From Rodentolepis nana (lineage: Eukaryota > Platyhelminthes > Cestoda > Cyclophyllidea > Hymenolepididae), in assembly GCA_900617975.1 (NCBI GenBank), contig UZAE01013116.1, positions 4,545-26,322 on the forward strand: DNA of 21,778 nt. The letters are read 5' to 3'. The notes under the pieces were generated by a model, which saw only the letters and a list, made by a program, of their open reading frames with translations, was not told the DNA's origin and made no database searches. Below are positions 1 to 9,700 of the stretch, piece by piece. Position numbers and translations under genes: made by a program. Every line of letters begins with the position of its first letter. The stretch's first letter is position 1.

Positions 1-14
1 GGGGGGGGGGGGGG
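1..14. repeat. Poly-G tract at the left window edge
   Basis: The window opens with 14 consecutive G residues. The right edge (21769-21778) is also G-rich. Such tracts are frequent in this sequence and often stop assembly or polymerase extension, so this edge may be a contig or gap boundary rather than an arbitrary cut. That is inference. Confidence 0.8.
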
Positions 15-640
15 AGCAGGACTAAATCCAGTCGACTATCCATTGAATTTTCTGAAACTACTATTCTGTGCAGGTGCAAGACGAATGGGCTTCCAAACGC
101 CTCTCCGCACAATCTGATAAACTCCAGAAATAAAGACGATTATCTAAATCCCCAAAATCGTATTTTCACTTGTTTGACCTTTCCTATTTTATTCTTTTTA
201 GAAACTGTGTAACCACCTCCGGGGTGTGGGCATCTTTCTTAATAAAAAGTAAGATATTTTTGCTCGTATATGATAATACTTGCAAACCTTTCGGGGCTAA
301 TTTCGATTTGCACATTTTCAAGGATAACCGCGTGCAAGATAATCAAAACACAGCAAAATAAGAAGGATCAGGTAGGCTAAAATAGATCTGAGATCATCAA
401 AGGAAGGTTAATTAGTTCTCTCGTTGACAGTCCTCCCCCCTCCAAAAAAGTTGGGTCACCCCAACATAACCGCAGAGAGGCGAGGAGAAAGAGTGAAGTA
501 CACACAGGCATTAACACTATCATTACCCGGGTTTATATCAGTGCATCCAGAGGTCACACAAGATCAAAATATCATTGACATATAACTTTATAATCAATTT
601 TAAATATAGCCATGTTAAGACATCCAGAAATTGTATTTCC

Positions 641-658
641 AATATATATATATATATA
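641..658. repeat. (AT)n microsatellite
   Basis: An uninterrupted AT dinucleotide run of about nine units in AT-rich non-coding DNA. Confidence 0.9.
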
Positions 659-833
659 GCCATTCACATGTGCAGCAATATTAGCAACAATTAGAGATGT
701 TTTATCCACCGGCTTCAGGACTGTATCGGATATCGGGAATTGGGGATCTTTAAGATTCTAATAAAGCCGAATAAGGAGCTCCTATGTCAGTTTTGGTGAC
801 ATTTTTTGTCATTTACTGCTCCGCCACCCCCCT

Positions 834-843
834 CCCCCCCCCC
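834..843. repeat. C10 homopolymer
   Basis: Ten consecutive C residues, preceded by another short C-run separated by a single T. This is one of a class of long G/C homopolymers scattered through an otherwise AT-rich sequence. Confidence 0.9.
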
Positions 844-1053
844 TTGTAGCATTTAATAGGCTGAAGTTCATATTCACACACACAAAGAATATTTTTTTGG
901 CCTTCATTTCGTTGGGAACTGGAGTGCTTAGAGAAAAGTGCACACCCAGCAGAGCCAAGAATCGTGCGCACGCGGTCCACATTTATTCCTTCCACGCTTT
1001 TAAAAGCTCGGAGCACACGGCCAGTTTAGCAGCACAAGCCAATGGAGATATGC

Positions 1054-1071
1054 GCCTTCTTGCAAGAAGGC
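1054..1071. repeat. Perfect 18-bp palindrome
   Basis: GCCTTCTTGCAAGAAGGC is its own reverse complement. It could be a dimeric protein-binding site or a chance inverted repeat. No nearby gene lets me assign a role. Confidence 0.6.
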
Positions 1072-1217
1072 ATTCCTCCTCTAATGAAAGTGTTTGCAAG
1101 AGGAAAGGTAAAAGCACTTAACTCGTTTTAGATTTTGACCAAAATGCCTACAAATCCCCATCTTCTCAGAAAGCAAAAATGGACGAGACTAAATTTCGAC
1201 TTGGCGCTAAAAAACCA

Positions 1218-1229
1218 CCCCCCCCCCCC
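1218..1229. repeat. C12 homopolymer
   Basis: Twelve consecutive C residues in non-coding DNA, followed by a second C-rich patch. Confidence 0.9.
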
Positions 1230-2540
1230 ACGACCCCACGAAGTTGAAAATTTTTTTGCCTTTCAGAATGTGCCATGATTTTTGGAATAAGAAATTTATG
1301 GAGATGAAATAGAATGCGTAACTCACTTGAGATCGAATTCTTCGGCCCAGAAGATGCTATTACTCGTGGATTGCTTGCTCGTCGTCCTTGCGTAGAGGGT
1401 TCGATCCAAGCACACATCACAATAATACCTAAAAACACGCAGAAAACAGCGGTCAACATCAACTATATCCATTCCGCTGATAGTATAAGGCATCTAGGTT
1501 CAGAAGAGGGCAATTAAATTCAACGCTATAACATTCCAATTTTGGACGAAAGTTTGACCGATTCAGCGCGAAATAAGGCTCTACCAGAGCTTGCGAATTG
1601 ATAAATGCGTTAACTTCAGAAGTTGAAGTGGAGACAGATTTGATTAATTACACCAAACTCCAGCATGAAAAATACTCAGCTTTCATTGTTGATAAGTGAA
1701 AGTGCCACTCCAAGTAATTGATCCATCAATCACAGGAGCTGAAATGAGTCGTTCCACAATTAATGTCTGAAATGTAATTAGGACGCTCAGTCTAAGACGA
1801 ACAAAACTGCCAAATTCGACTGAACTACGAATAGATCACGAAACTAAATCAAGACTAATTGTTTTGAGGCTAAAATTGATTTACGGCAACTTGTACGCTT
1901 TGATGGTTGGCGATAGAAAAAAAATCTAATTTGCACTAGCAGAAAAGCTAATACCGCAATTCCAAGCATGAGATTTGGCGCAACCAACGCAAATTTTCGA
2001 CTTGAACCATGGACTATAACTTCCTTTTTTTCAAATCATATTTTCGAAATAGTCTTATCTTAAATAAGTCAAGGTTTGAGTGGTAGGATTAAAATAATCA
2101 AATTTCTGGTTGATATAATAGATGGGAGTAGTAAATATCACAAGCGAAATGTTCCCCTAGAAATGTTCCCCAATTATAAACCACTTCGGACGCTGCACTT
2201 AATACAAAGTTGAGTGTGTTCTTTATCAGGAAATTTAATAATTGTATTTTGAAGATTATGGTTAAATGATTCGCGATAAATAATAGTGCCTCACGAGATG
2301 TAAAAGTACCCGATTTTAAATAAAAACAAAACAAAGGTATTTACTCTCAGACGACTGCAAATAAATCTCCACTAAATTATCACAATCAGTCGTTATTCAT
2401 TATTTGAGATTAATTAATAGAGAGCATATGATTTCGCGCCTGACTCCATCAGTATTCCGTGGCAGAAGTATTCCACAATTTGCTTGAACCCACAATGCCA
2501 GAATATTGATCCAAATTCCAGGAGTTATGCTAACGTCCCT

Positions 2541-2550
2541 CCCCCCCCCC
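2541..2550. repeat. C10 homopolymer
   Basis: Ten consecutive C residues, flanked by further C-rich sequence. Confidence 0.9.
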
Positions 2551-2594
2551 ACTCCCTTAAGGCATTCCACTGGCAGTTCTTATGATACCAAACG

Positions 2595-2650
2595 GAAAGA
2601 GAGAGGGAGAGGAGGGTGGGAGAGAAGGGGGGGGGGGGTGGGAGAGAAAG
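2595..2650. repeat. GA-rich purine tract with G12 core
   Basis: An almost pure purine block of GAGAG and GGGAGA units around a 12-G homopolymer at 2627-2638. Mirror-like purine tracts of this kind can form triplex or G-quadruplex structures. Both overlapping open frames here are translations of this low-complexity tract and are not credible genes. Confidence 0.8.
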
Positions 2651-3261
2651 AAGTAGCAGAATTCGCAAAGGACCAAAGCTCAGCCCATTCACTCAAAAAC
2701 GCAGAAAATTGGGCGCTTGACTTCAGAATGCCAAACAAATAGGTAAAAAAAATAGTGCGCATTAATTGGACGTGAACTATAAACAGACAACTCGAAATAT
2801 TATGCCTTCTGCCCTTTGAAATTGACATCTTAAGTAAATCAGGATTTGGTGACTTGAAGAACTACTCAAATAGAGATTAATAGTGAGGACTAAACAAGTG
2901 AGGTACTGTGAAAAAGACAAGTAATAATGAAATTTCGAGTGCAGGCAATTTGACAAGGGTCGTCGCTTTAAAGAGAATTAAAATAACAAAATATGAGATG
3001 AAATTACGGGAAAGAAGTCACCTATTTGTGAATTATTTAGGAATTGCCAAGATGCTTCTAGGACTGAGAAAGTTGGAACTTTGCCTACGCATTGAATGTG
3101 TACTGCACTAATTTGGGAAAGATCATTGTGTGTATCTGTGACGTTGTGGTAGATGCCCAACAGCATGAACTTGTACGGTTCTAGATAACACTATATTTTA
3201 CCGTCTTTAAAACAACTTGAATTTATTTGTGCAATAGAAAGTTAATAAATTGTACATTAAA

Positions 3262-3279
3262 TTGAAAACATGTTTTCAA
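3262..3279. repeat. Perfect 18-bp palindrome
   Basis: TTGAAAACATGTTTTCAA is self-complementary over 18 bases with no central spacer. No function can be assigned from context. Confidence 0.55.
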
Positions 3280-3488
3280 AGTCAGGCGAGCATCCAATGC
3301 AACTTTGCCAAATACCATTTTTAATGAGTAGATTCTTCTGGAGATATCACACTCAACTATTTAGTTTGAGACGACACTGGTCACCAACGCATGTCAAGAC
3401 GAATTTCGTAGTGTGCAAAGCAACACCTATGCACTAGACTAACCAACTAGAAATGTTTGCACATGCAATGACAGTTCCGATTTTACAA

Positions 3489-3523
3489 AAGGTAGCTCTC
3501 TTTATAGCCAAGAGAGCTACCTT
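3489..3523. repeat. Hairpin: 14-bp perfect stem, 7-nt loop
   Basis: Arms 3489-3502 and 3510-3523 are perfectly complementary (AAGGTAGCTCTCTT against AAGAGAGCTACCTT) around the loop TATAGCC. As RNA this would be a stable stem-loop on either strand. It is too short for a canonical metazoan microRNA precursor. It might be a relic of a foldback element or a regulatory hairpin. No gene is recognisable nearby. Confidence 0.6.
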
Positions 3524-4084
3524 CATTGGGTTCAATTTTGAGCGTCATTCTGAACTCGAGTTTCTAGTCGCTTCCACTGGAGTCGAGGTAGGAAAATGCA
3601 CCAAGTCATGTTTCCTTCGTTTAGATACATCAAGTGCTACAGTCTTTAAGTCCTCGCAATCGCTGAATTCAGGCAGACAAAGGAGTGAACAGAAAAAGTG
3701 AGAAAATGCCTCCCTCAACCACATCAATGACGCATATTAGGCACAGAACCCCCACCCCCCCTCCCCCACCTTTCCTTTTAGACATTCTAGAGACAAACTC
3801 GATCATTTAGTGGTGATTGTGAGGGTGCACATTTGCAAACAATGTAGCACTTTGCTACCGAAACATACTGCCACCCTCCCCCCCACACACGACAATAGGC
3901 CAAAATGAACAATTTCGTTAGCTAATCAAAAGGGTAGGAAAAGCACCAAAATGCACACAGTGACAACAATTTTGGCAGGATCTAGTGAAAAATTACTGGG
4001 CTTTACATGCTCGATACTAAAGCTTTTATTAACCCGTTAAGTACCCTCTTAAATTGCAAAGAAATATGTGTGAAAGGTACTATT

Positions 4085-4109
4085 GCATTCATGTGCAACG
4101 CATGAATGC
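4085..4109. repeat. Hairpin: 9-bp perfect stem, 7-nt loop
   Basis: GCATTCATG (4085-4093) and CATGAATGC (4101-4109) are perfect reverse complements around a 7-nt loop. No associated gene seen. Confidence 0.5.
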
Positions 4110-4694
4110 CGTGGAAAAAAATAAAAAATTAATGATACTACAGACTTATTAGGAAATAATTTGTAATTTGTGAAGTTTAATTAATTTTATTACGAGTAAA
4201 CAGATATGCAATTACCTTTGAAATTTGAATTAGTACTGAAAATGTTGACTGAAATTTTTAAGAGGATTAATATTCTACAATGGAATAAATGATCGTGTGT
4301 GTATTGCATATGCCAATTCTTGGTGGCCAGGGTTTCGTTCTCTACTGTGACCGCACTTAAACTTGGAGAACTTGCCTCGAATCTCCAATGGTGTTTTTTT
4401 GTAAATATTTGTAAAGAGTTACATTTCAGTCATCATAGTAGTTCACCAGTCAATGAAGAGCCGCAAATATGGCATGCTTCTATTTCGTGGTTGATATGTC
4501 TTTGGGCATTAAATTTCGAACCCCCCACCCCCACCCCTCCTCTTTCGTGGGATTAACTAAGGGAATCACCACTGCCACTTCTTCAACTGACTAACTACGG
4601 CGAAAGAAAAAGGGACTATTAGAACCGGAATGACTGGGACTGTCAAAGACAACTGTTGGAACAGGCGGTCCTCTTCTTGCACCGAAGAAAGCAA

Positions 4695-4770
4695 TCTCTC
4701 TCTTCTCTCTCTCTCTCTTGCTACGTTACTTGAACAGCACACACACACACACACACGCACGCACGCACAC
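4695..4770. repeat. (CT)n and (CA)n microsatellites
   Basis: An interrupted CT run (about 4695-4718) is followed within 20 bases by a CA run (4738-4770) grading into CACG units. Confidence 0.85.
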
Positions 4771-5404
4771 AGGGAATCGCGCTGGTTTTTTGGGGTTGGT
4801 TGGGGGGTACCGTGAAGCACACAGTACATGCGCTTGTAAAAAATTACACGTTTATTATTATGTGGCTAGTCGAGTGATTGCGTGTGTGTGCTCGCGTATG
4901 TGTGTGTGCCACAACTCTCGAATTTTGCGCGTATACACCATGACCGAGAGATGAAATTTGTTGCTGAGAGCTGAAATCATGTAATCTAATTACCACTGAC
5001 CCAAAACTCAGAAAAATGAGAGAAAAGCTAGAGAAATGAAATTTTACGAATGCATAAAATTACCTCATACCATGTGGTTAATTTAGAGATTTTTTGTCAA
5101 AAATACGATAAATGACTTTAAAATAAATCAGAGGGATTCATTTACTTCCATAAATGTTGGATCAATCAAATTATTTGGGAGAGGCTAGATTGACTTCTCT
5201 CACACAAATAAAAGAAGATGAATTCGATCCAAACTCCCCTGGTGTGAATTCAATGCTTTCAAAAGGAGGGAATCATTAATTTGTACAGTTAATCAAATTT
5301 ATATAGAAAAAGCAAAAAAGCAGTAAAAATAATTTCATTTCATTTCTTTTGGCGGCAAAGCCCAGTCTAATGAGAATCGCTTCGTGATTGTTGTTATTTC
5401 ACTT

Positions 5405-5420
5405 TAAATAATGTTGTTAA
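5405..5420. repeat. Left target-site duplication of element A
   Basis: TAAATAATGTTGTTAA here recurs with one inserted A and small changes at 5751-5767, on the other side of the retroelement. A flanking direct repeat of this length fits target-primed reverse transcription. The base just before the element's first G (5421) is a T. Confidence 0.65.
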
Positions 5421-5421
5421 T

Positions 5422-5495
5422 GGGGATGTGCGATAGACTTACCTCCACGTGGTTGCACCCTGGGCAACGTATACTCATGCGGCAAAACAGTCTAT
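5422..5495 (+). ncRNA. HDV-like ribozyme, copy A (mildly damaged)
   Basis: All parts can be located. P1 5' strand begins GGGG at 5422 and its partner ends CACCCT at 5461. P2 is ATAGAC (5433-5438) with GTCTAT (5490-5495). P3 is ACC with GGT, and L3 begins TCC. GGGCAAC follows P1. P4 is CGTAT with ATGCG, keeping pairing through a U-G wobble. The putative catalytic C is at 5483. Extra bases in both P1 strands (A5426 and one T near 5453) could partly compensate or could slow cleavage. Activity is uncertain. Confidence 0.6.
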
Positions 5496-5750
5496 TCACC
5501 AGCAGTTGACTTCTCGCTTCAAACTACCATCACCCCACTGTATGTCTTATTCGATCACTTCCACCATACTTATCCTACCTTTTCTCTGCCTTTGTGTCTG
5601 TTTGTCTTGTTTACATCTGTGAATCACTCTTCTGCATGCCCCCCCATATCTCGACTTTTGTTACTTTAATGTTCCTCTTCCTCTCTGTGAAGCCCGAAGT
5701 CAGCTAAAGAGCTACTGGTGACTATCAAAACGCCTGCCATTTGAAATAAC
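5422..5750 (+). mobile_element. Short non-LTR-type retroelement, copy A
   Basis: About 330 bp, homologous along its length to four other segments in this window. Order: HDV-like ribozyme head (5422-5495); a conserved segment around CTTCAAACTACCATCACC; a pyrimidine-rich body; the block CTCTGTGAAGCCCGAAGTCA with a small stem-loop; a 3' block ending CGCCTGCCATTTGA; and an A/T-rich tail running into the right target-site duplication. It has no terminal inverted repeats, LTRs or coding capacity, so it is presumably mobilised in trans by an autonomous LINE that is not present here. I see no convincing tRNA-like Pol III promoter. Relative to copies D and E, single-base insertions at 5426 and near 5453 disturb the first ribozyme helix. 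Confidence 0.8.
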
Positions 5751-5767
5751 TAAATAAATGTTGTAAA
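5751..5767. repeat. Right target-site duplication of element A
   Basis: TAAATAAATGTTGTAAA, the imperfect partner of 5405-5420. The AAATAAAT portion may partly belong to the element's own tail, so the exact boundary is ambiguous. Confidence 0.6.
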
Positions 5768-6051
5768 GGAGGTGCATATTCATCAATGGACAAGACTCTC
5801 ATCAGAATGTAATTGTAAAAATGCGAATGAAAGGGGACTGATGGGGTTTTAGATCCACATCGTTAGCAGGACACCGGGTGGACTGATAAATTCACGGGAT
5901 TTTGTGAGCAAAGTACAAAAAATGACGCTTTTTTTCAGATGACGGAGATTTTCCTATTTCCTTTAAAATGGCGTCATTAATTTGAAAGATAGGCGCGTCC
6001 TATTTATCAAATTTATTGCGCTTTGAGATTTTTAAGTAAATAAACCAAAGT

Positions 6052-6075
6052 CCCCCCCCCCACACACACACACAC
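6052..6075. repeat. C10 joined to (CA)n
   Basis: Ten C residues run directly into a CA dinucleotide array of about seven units. Confidence 0.85.
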
Positions 6076-7056
6076 ATTCGAAAGGAAAGTTTGAAATTCC
6101 CAATTTTGAAAAAAATGTGTGGAAATAGATGAAAAGTTGTCCAAAATTTATCGAAGTCCGTGTTTGCTCATACAATTCCATTATTACACATAAGGCAACT
6201 GTTCACAAATTATGGCAAAGTGGAAATAGCCTATATGTTAGGCCTGATAAACCACTTACGCTTAAGTGGATTCGTGTGTAAGTCAAATTGATGAACAACA
6301 TGCAAATGGGATAGAAAGCCAAGAGGTGTTCAAGTGAAATTCATCCGGAGTGATCAATTATCTGATAAAAAAACATAAGAAGATACCAGCAGCCCCTCTT
6401 AAAAGAGATAACTCAACGCCACCTGATCAACACTCATCGCTGATCTAGATGTACAGAGTAGTGCCTCCAAACGCCCTTAGCAGGCTCAGGGGGATAAAGT
6501 AATAAATGAAGAACACACTCATCAATCCACAATCAATGATTCGCCTATTTTAGAAGCAATAAATATTTACTCAATGACTAGCAGCAATATGCATTGTGTA
6601 AGGGAATTAATGGAAAATAAATCGAATGTGAGCTTAAGGATTGTTATTAATAATAGTTGGAGAAAAAAGGACCGACTAATATAATTAGACGGTGCTGCTG
6701 TGGACATAAATAAAATAGAATAAAAAGAAGTCGAGGAACACTTGCCTTCGCTTATTGTGAAGACCTTTCGCCTCGAGGATTGAGAGAAAAAGAGAATTCT
6801 CCCGATGCCTTTCATTCTCCAAATTCGGTTTCACTGTTCTTCTCAAACTAAAAGCCAAAAACACACACAGATATTTTTACCGAAAAAACAAGGCATCGAT
6901 CAGGATGTCTACAGGCCATGCAGAGGAAACAAAATATTACAACACTTGAAGTTATTGAGAGAAGATAAATGAAAGGGCTCTTAAGACCTATGCCAAACTA
7001 TGCCGAAGTGCATTTCAATGCGCTCCAACATTGGAAATGGGTGCCAGGAATGTCCA

Positions 7057-7074
7057 GAGAGAGAGAGAGAGAGA
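7057..7074. repeat. (GA)n microsatellite
   Basis: An uninterrupted GA dinucleotide run of about eight units. Confidence 0.85.
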
Positions 7075-7388
7075 AAGATAGACAATTGAAAATCAATGCT
7101 TTGGCTATAAGAAAAATCGATATTGAAAGCATAATTTAATTGGAAAGATATAAACCTTCAAAGCATTGGCTGGAATGCAAAAAAAAACTGAGATCTCCCA
7201 GGGGGGATTTATTACATCAGGCCCAATGAAAGTCATCAATAAAGTTGTGCTTTTATTCATCAACTTGGATACCTCAAGGCTAATTCAAATTAAATCAAAG
7301 AATGACGAAATCTACAAGCGATGAGTACGGAAAATTAATTTCTTCCTAAAAAGAATTTCGAATTCGACATCAGCTCGTGCAGTGAAGA

Positions 7389-7420
7389 GGGAGGGAGGGA
7401 GGGAGGGAGGGAGGGAGGGA
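7389..7420. repeat. (GGGA)8 tandem array, G-quadruplex candidate
   Basis: Eight perfect GGGA units. Eight consecutive G3 tracts with 1-nt loops satisfy the usual G-quadruplex pattern on the plus strand. This lies in presumed intron of a minus-strand gene, so the transcript would carry the C-rich strand. Confidence 0.85.
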
Positions 7421-8124
7421 GAGCGGGGGAGAGAGTTGGATAAATTTTAAACGAACTAAGCGGGTGGTCTTATCTGATGAAAAGTAGCTTCCATAGAGCC
7501 AATGCTATATAAATTTTCGTTGTTCGTCTTTCAGAATAGAATATTTGACAAGAAACGCCCAATTAATCAAGAATTACTGGATTGGCAGATCGCAACCCAG
7601 AGGAACTGTTTCGTCTGTGGAAACATTTAAAAGATCTTTTACTACAATTCACAAATTCACAGTGGAAGTTGCTAGTATTTACTCAAGTATAGTGGACTTG
7701 AACTCTCCCAGTTCATAAAAATCGATAAACGTAAAATGTTGGGTAGTGCAAGAGGGAAATTTACGTTATTCAGAATCGAAATAGACTCAACTTCATTCTA
7801 TGCTCGACGAGACCATTTTTGATGTTTGGATGCTATTACATGATTAAAGCTTCTGCAATACTATGCGTTACAATAATAATCTCAAATTTGAGGGAAATGA
7901 TTTAGTTTTGCAGGGGATGTCAGCTCGATTTAAAATGACTCTTTTTGGGGCTTCTTAATCGTTAAAACACACACACAGAGTGTTTAAATGTGGAAGCTGC
8001 GAATAGCAGCGCTAGAACCCTGCGCAAGTTCATAACGTGACCGCAACGAATAGACTGAAACCACATTGGTTAATTGAGGTCTAACATATTCACATATTCA
8101 CGCGGTGACCTCGTCTGGGGGTAT

Positions 8125-8140
8125 AAGCAAGCAAGCAAGC
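8125..8140. repeat. (AAGC)4 tandem repeat
   Basis: Four tandem AAGC units in non-coding sequence. Confidence 0.8.
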
Positions 8141-8601
8141 CCACATCTGACGCCATTAATCGGCCAAATCTGCAACATGATTAAAGTGATACAACTTCTT
8201 TCATGACAACGTGAGTTTATTCACTGTGGCAAAAGTGTGTGCGCATGACAGGCGACAGTCAATTGGTAAATGAGACCATAATTGAGGTAAATTAGTTATG
8301 GTGAGTTCACGTTTTCCGTCACTAGGGCTGAGTACATATCACATTAAGCTATGCAAAATTTTGAAATTATTTATTGTCAGCTTATCAGTGAAAATAACTA
8401 ACATCCCCCAATCACCACACATATGCATGCATGACGCAACACCTTTCAACAATTCAGCACGAAATCCTAAATATGGAAGAAAATTTTAGGTGTTTATAGC
8501 TTGAATAATCGTTAAATTTTGGTTAAGAATGAGAGAGAAATAACTATTTATACACAGAGATACACACTCAGCTTTTAAATGTAATTCTGTTTAAACGCAA
8601 G

Positions 8602-8883
8602 ATGCTAGAAGGAAATCTGCATTATTTGCTCCATCCAAAGAGGATTTGCAAGATCAAGCTAAGTGAACTCCCCGTAGAATTAAAAGAAGAGTACTTGTGC
8701 AACACTACTTCCATTTTAAATAGAGACTTGGCTTTTCGGGCAGCAAACAATGGAAGAAAGGATTTAGGTAAAAGTCTTCTTATAAAATGTAGAATTGAGG
8801 CCATTGCAAGGGAAATATTAAAAAAAAGGAACTCACGTAATAGACCCAACCCAGGGGTCATTATATCTCTCCTCAAAATCTAA
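8602..8883 (+). CDS. Open frame of unknown status, 93 codons
   Basis: An ATG-started frame with a globular-looking mix of charged and hydrophobic residues (for example LSELPVELKEEYL and LIKCRIEAIAREILKKR). It overlaps the 3' end of the better-supported minus-strand exon by about 47 bases. A possible donor (TTAG/GTAAAA) sits at about 8766-8772. I recognise no family, and frames of this length occur by chance in AT-rich DNA. Most likely spurious, or possibly an exon of an antisense gene. Confidence 0.15.
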   Translation: MLEGNLHYLLHPKRICKIKLSELPVELKEEYLCNTTSILNRDLAFRAANNGRKDLGKSLLIKCRIEAIAREILKKRNSRNRPNPGVIISLLKI

Positions 8884-9459
8884 CAGGGAGGAAAATTGTT
8901 GAACATCCAAAGAGCGTAATTTCCTCAAAGTGCTACTTCCAGATCGATGGTGACTCAAGGAAAGAAGACTACGTCCAGAGTAATGGGGGTGCTTTTTATG
9001 GGTAATTGGAAGCGAAAGATTTCCATCCACAACGTTAGATAATATGCTAGCACTACCACCCTTCTTCGAACCAAGTCCACGATTAAAATCCTGACTTGTC
9101 ACTGACGAGACTAAACTATGCATGCTAGCACTACTGAGCATTTGTTGTGAGCGTCGGTTGGAGGAAGAACGATCAATACTTCCATTAGTTTTAGCATTTG
9201 CTTCACGGTTGGCAAGTGATTCTAATTGAGCCTCTAAAATGGGTGGCATAACAGGTGCCTGTGGTAGAAGGGAATTAGAAGCCGTCAACTCATCTAAGGA
9301 GCCAGCCGTGAGAATTGAGGGGAGGTGCCACACTTCTGTATCCTCGTTATTAATTGGTGAATTCCGATAGCGAGGAATGGAAGGCTCGTGCGGTTTCAGA
9401 CTCGGAGAAGGTGGTGTTGAGGCTTTAGAACCTCGGTGACAAAACAACATACTGGTCAT
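8837..9459 (-). CDS. Ser/Pro-rich first coding exon, disordered protein
   Basis: The frame is open from 9459 to a consensus donor AC/GTGAGT (exon end 8837), giving 207 codons plus 2 nt (phase 2). The chosen start ATG (9457-9459) has A at -3. An alternative acceptor ending at 9475 would instead begin the exon at 9474, in phase 0. The protein is rich in Ser, Pro and Asn with no catalytic domain. It opens with a Pro-rich stretch (STPPSPSLKP). It has an Ala/Glu-rich segment that may be helical (PPILEAQLESLANREANA), Ser clusters, a His/Lys patch (HKKHPH), and basophilic-kinase-like sites (NRRS, RKLRS). It ends SLLDFEERYNDPWVGSI. It lies about 9.4 kb 3' of the PH exon on the same strand and shares its exit phase, so both could splice to one downstream exon. 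It could instead start a neighbouring gene. I do not recognise the family of this segment itself. Confidence 0.65.
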
Positions 9460-9463
9460 TGTC

Positions 9464-9499
9464 TTATCGGAGTACTGGCACAGATACACAGCACAGCAT
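9464..9499 (-). promoter_or_regulatory. Upstream ORF in the putative 5' UTR
   Basis: An ATG at 9497-9499 opens an 11-codon frame that stops at TAA (9464-9466), only 4 nt before the main ATG at 9459. If transcription starts upstream, this uORF would be met first and could modulate re-initiation. If the true exon starts at the 9475 acceptor, the uORF ATG would be intronic. Confidence 0.35.
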
Positions 9500-9529
9500 A
9501 CTGTGTGCTGGTGGAGGTAATGCTACTCG

Positions 9530-9700
9530 TTAGCTCTGCGCGCTAATGCACACGTGTTCGCGGCTTTTGGCTATGACGCACATAGCTACGCGCATTCACG
9601 AGGTTGGTACTATAGCAGTATGAACACAACCAATTACATTTAAGCAGGTGTGTTATTGGTTTATTCGCATGACCAATCAAAATAGGGAAAACCAATGCTG
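9530..9700 (-). promoter_or_regulatory. Putative promoter: CpG cluster with four CCAAT boxes
   Basis: About nine CpG dinucleotides fall in the ~70 bases before 9605, in a sequence otherwise poor in CpG, together with an E-box-like CACGTG. Four CCAAT/ATTGG pentamers follow at 9630-9634, 9655-9659, 9673-9677 and 9692-9696, spaced roughly 18-25 bases, an arrangement typical of NF-Y-dependent promoters. A TATAG lies near 9610-9614. Minus-strand transcription from about 9550-9600 would run into the ATG at 9459. Bidirectional activity is possible, but I see no plus-strand gene. The function is inferred. Confidence 0.5.

Larger units (their letters stand above)
15..3261. other. Non-coding stretch, no supportable gene
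   Basis: I see no convincing gene here on either strand. The short open frames are under 100 codons, have no recognisable motifs, and several translate G/C homopolymers or GA-rich repeats. The region holds an AT dinucleotide run, several C or G homopolymers of at least 10, a GA-rich purine block near 2595-2650, a perfect 18-bp palindrome at 1054-1071, and a 13-bp tandem duplication around 2146-2171 (two copies of GAAATGTTCCCC). Its place relative to the minus-strand gene is unknown. Confidence 0.6.
3524..5404. other. Non-coding stretch, no supportable gene
   Basis: No convincing open frame or splice-bounded exon seen. The stretch contains C-rich patches near 3750-3775 and 3875-3890, an inverted repeat at 4085-4109, a C-rich patch near 4520, and a CT then CA microsatellite pair at 4695-4770. 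The overlapping short frames in the microsatellite are translations of simple repeat. Confidence 0.6.
5768..8836. other. Non-coding stretch downstream of the Ser-rich exon (minus strand)
   Basis: This lies 3' of the 8837 donor on the minus strand and is probably intron of that transcript. I found no splice-bounded exon in it. Contents: C10 plus CA repeat near 6052-6075, a GA run at 7057-7074, a GGGA array at 7389-7420, an AAGC tetranucleotide run at 8125-8140, and one 93-codon plus-strand open frame at 8602-8883, treated separately. Confidence 0.5.

Noticed and set aside
1397..1407. GGGTTCGATCC, a strong B-box-like sequence
   Set aside because: The flanking bases cannot form a T-stem, and no convincing A-box or acceptor stem exists upstream.
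4566..4954. Several open frames over the CT/CA repeats
   Set aside because: They are translations of microsatellite sequence (His-Thr and Cys-Val runs) on both strands.
5422..5750. Interpretation of the dispersed repeats as solo LTRs or TRIM elements
   Set aside because: Copies do not begin TG and end CA, the flanking duplications are 13-23 bp rather than 4-6 bp, one copy is 5'-truncated, and A-rich tails are present.
7470..7500. CTGATGA core, considered as a hammerhead ribozyme
   Set aside because: No matching GAAA segment and closing stems are present. The same applies to the minus-strand CTGATGAG near 5790-5800.
8622..8876. 84-codon minus-strand frame next to the Ser-rich exon
   Set aside because: It lies mostly beyond the strong donor at 8837 and in another frame, with no supporting splice signals.
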